From Edolisoma coerulescens (Eukaryota; Chordata; Aves; Passeriformes; Campephagidae): 64,000 nt of DNA. Shown one piece after another: positions 61,901 to 64,000 of this stretch. A model generated the notes under the pieces. That model was not told the origin of the DNA and did not search any database. It saw only the letters and a list, made by a program, of their open reading frames with translations. The stretch's first letter is position 1. Every line of letters starts with the position of its first letter. The position numbers and the translations under genes are program-made. The stretch is from NCBI GenBank assembly GCA_013397115.1, contig VWZW01001293.1:62001-126000 (forward strand). The letters run 5' to 3'.

Positions 61901-64000
61901 CAATTTGACCTGCAATTTTCTAGTTTCTCTACAAAAATATTATATGGTAGATGATTTCTGTTTGCCCATGAGAACTGCTTTTCATTATATATGAAAAATT
62001 CTGGTAGAGAAGAAACACATCCAGTGGAAAACATAGACAAAAAGATTATATGACCTATCCCACGTCACGGAATCTGCAGCCACAAAGTCACATTGCCTGC
62101 CCAGTGTACCAAAGCTTGCATCACTTCTAAAGCAGCATTTTTGGGACAATACAGGGGGTTGTTCCTTCCCCTCAGCACAGGGTGTACGAGTTCCTAATGT
62201 ACTGAACAAGAGAAAAAATCTTCATTTAATAAGACTGCATAATAAGAATAAAAAATGAAGCATTTTGCTTCCTTTCATTAGTATCTTCACTGTGACAAAT
62301 GAACATTAACATGAAACGAGAACAACTGGCTGGTGGGTTTGGCTGATCTACATAATTTTCTAATTCTTTAGTCTTTGAGGTCATTATCATTTAATACAGC
62401 CAATAATGATTTCACATGTTCAGAATACACTTTTTACCCTGAGTAAAGCCTTTTTGCTTTTTTTTCCCTATGCCTGTTTACAAAAAAAAAAAAAAGCAAG
62501 TTGAGGTTTGCACTGCTTCACAGCAGGGAAGCAATTATGCTACATTTGCAAAAGACCCAGCAAATCCTGTTAGATAACTGGAGAATTCTTCCTCTTCTGA
62601 ACCATTTGTTCTGCCTCTGGTAACATCTCTTCACTGGTTTGATAAAAGGGTCATGAGAGAAACACTGCAATCTAGATAATAAAAGGAGTTTCCCTTAACC
62701 ACAGATCTTTTTTTCTCCACTTTTATTTCGAGTTTTGAGGCATACAAGGACCTATTCAATTCTACTCACATTGAAATCAAGTCAAATGCATCAGTGGCAA
62801 ACTTAACATTGTCTTCAATTACCTATGTTTTGATAGTTTTATTTATCATTTCTTTGCCTAGCAGCATTTAAGACTGAGTCAATACCTGAAGGTATTTTGA
62901 GCTATATGTAAATAAAAAGATACACCCATTTCAAAAGGACTTTCAAAGCAGAGGAACCCAGTGGCTCTAACCCCCAGATATATTAATCTACAGGAGTTTC
63001 TTTCTGCACCTGAATGGTCCTCAGTGGGGTGAGTTTAAGCCGTGGAGTATTTGCTCTTCTCAGTGGTGGAAGGAACATCATTTCAGTCATCAAGGGCATG
63101 AAATCAGGTTCAAATACAGACCCTGTCCATCAGCCCCTGAAGATACAGCTCACAAAGCATATCTCTATCACACAATGTAGTTTGCTGTTCCCTTCCTGTT
63201 TGAATAAGAATTCCATTCATTCTGGCCAGCTGGTATGGGAATTGATGCACAATCATCTGTCATTAAAACAGAACAATATCTGAGCTTTATACATTGCTTA
63301 AAGAAACCAAATAACTGTGATGTTACTGTCAAAGAGAAAAAGTTACATGCTATATTCTGATTTTAAAGGTATCAACTCGTTCATCCAGATCCATGACACT
63401 AACAGAGGTTTCTCACCATTCCATGTCACAGGGCACAATATTGCTTTAAAAACCAGAGGTGAGAGGAAAAGAATCCCAAATGTATTTTGTGTAAAAATGT
63501 CTTGATTTTTAAGCCAGCCTCATGATTTCTTGAGGCATGCCTCTGGGCCAGTAACATTTGCATTAATTCTTTGAATGAAAAAGGTTTAAGCCCAAGGCAA
63601 CAAAATTCTTCAGAGGTTATAGCACTATAAATCCAGCATAGCAGAACCTGGCTCTTTCACAACTGCAAAGCTGTGGTTATAAAATAATGCCAACAAAACT
63701 GCTGGGAGAGGTTCCATAGGAGAACACTGGAAATTAAGGCAAGTCAATTAATTTAACACACATGGATGCTCGTGTCCCCTGAGGAGCCTTTGCCACAAAG
63801 GCCACTCAGACCTGCCATTAGCAGGGAAACCTCTGCAAGGCACCGCAGCTGCCACACGTCCCTCTGACAGCTCCCAGCCCAGTCTCCCACAGCTCAGGAA
63901 CATCCTTGGGCAACCTTTCAGCCTGATTCTCCTCTCAGTTATGACTGTGCAAATCAGGGCTGACTGTCAGCAGTGTTCGACCTGTGCACGCCTGGGTATC

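Larger units (their letters stand above)
52445..64000 (-). other. SULT4A1: SULT4A1 intron 1, partial
   Basis: At least 11.5 kb of intron 1. I looked for the exon 1 sequence on the minus strand, which should end in the WIVTYPKSG motif next to a GT donor, and did not find it. A large first intron is known for mammalian SULT4A1. The segment contains a CR1 piece and an LTR-like piece near 61 kb, a short CA run near 54795, and otherwise nothing I recognise. Confidence 0.8.

Noticed and set aside
1..64000. Bacterial, phage or CRISPR-type system
   Set aside because: Spliced vertebrate exons and avian CR1 elements make this a bird nuclear sequence; no spaced-repeat array or operon exists.

Overview
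The window reads as a piece of a bird chromosome. It carries several truncated CR1 retrotransposon copies, it is AT-rich and gene-poor, and its exons are small, with vertebrate splice signals and amniote protein families. The order of bird cannot be fixed from sequence alone. No bacterial-type operons, CRISPR arrays, rRNA genes or tRNA genes were seen.

Two vertebrate genes can be supported, both on the minus strand. On the right, six exons (43390-52444) encode codons 57-284 of SULT4A1, the brain-type orphan sulfotransferase. Their splice phases join perfectly, and the length implied (228 residues here plus about 56 in exon 1) equals the 284 residues known for mammals. Exon 1 and the promoter are not in the window, so intron 1 runs off the right edge. 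A strong poly(A) signal at 41867-41872 suggests a 3' UTR of about 1.5 kb.

On the left are exons of a multi-EF-hand gene that I identify as EFCAB6 (the DJ-1-binding protein gene). Four exons (15.3, 10.1, 4.9 and 4.5 kb) line up in order with one EF-hand repeat of the human protein and with the start of the next. A CpG cluster at 29.06-29.35 kb and a small first-coding-exon candidate at 28.3 kb may mark its 5' end. The rest of the gene lies beyond the left edge. Gene order and orientation (EFCAB6 then SULT4A1, both minus) match human chromosome 22q13.

The most interesting point is the EFCAB6 exon at 4.9 kb. Its conserved reading frame contains two TGA codons, one of them at a position that is Trp in human. 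A donor-like GTAAAA lies just before them. Used together with an alternative acceptor of the next exon, it would leave a 20-nt microexon and restore the frame. The gene is therefore either decaying in this lineage or rescued by a splice-site shift.

The rest is intron and intergenic DNA with CR1 pieces (11.05, 12.5-13.4, 19.7-20.2, 20.2-20.95, 26.0-26.5 and 61.5-61.9 kb), LTR-like pieces (36.6-37.1 and 61.0-61.3 kb), short tandem duplications, microsatellites and two unexplained CpG-rich patches (39.6-39.9 and 49.85-50.1 kb).
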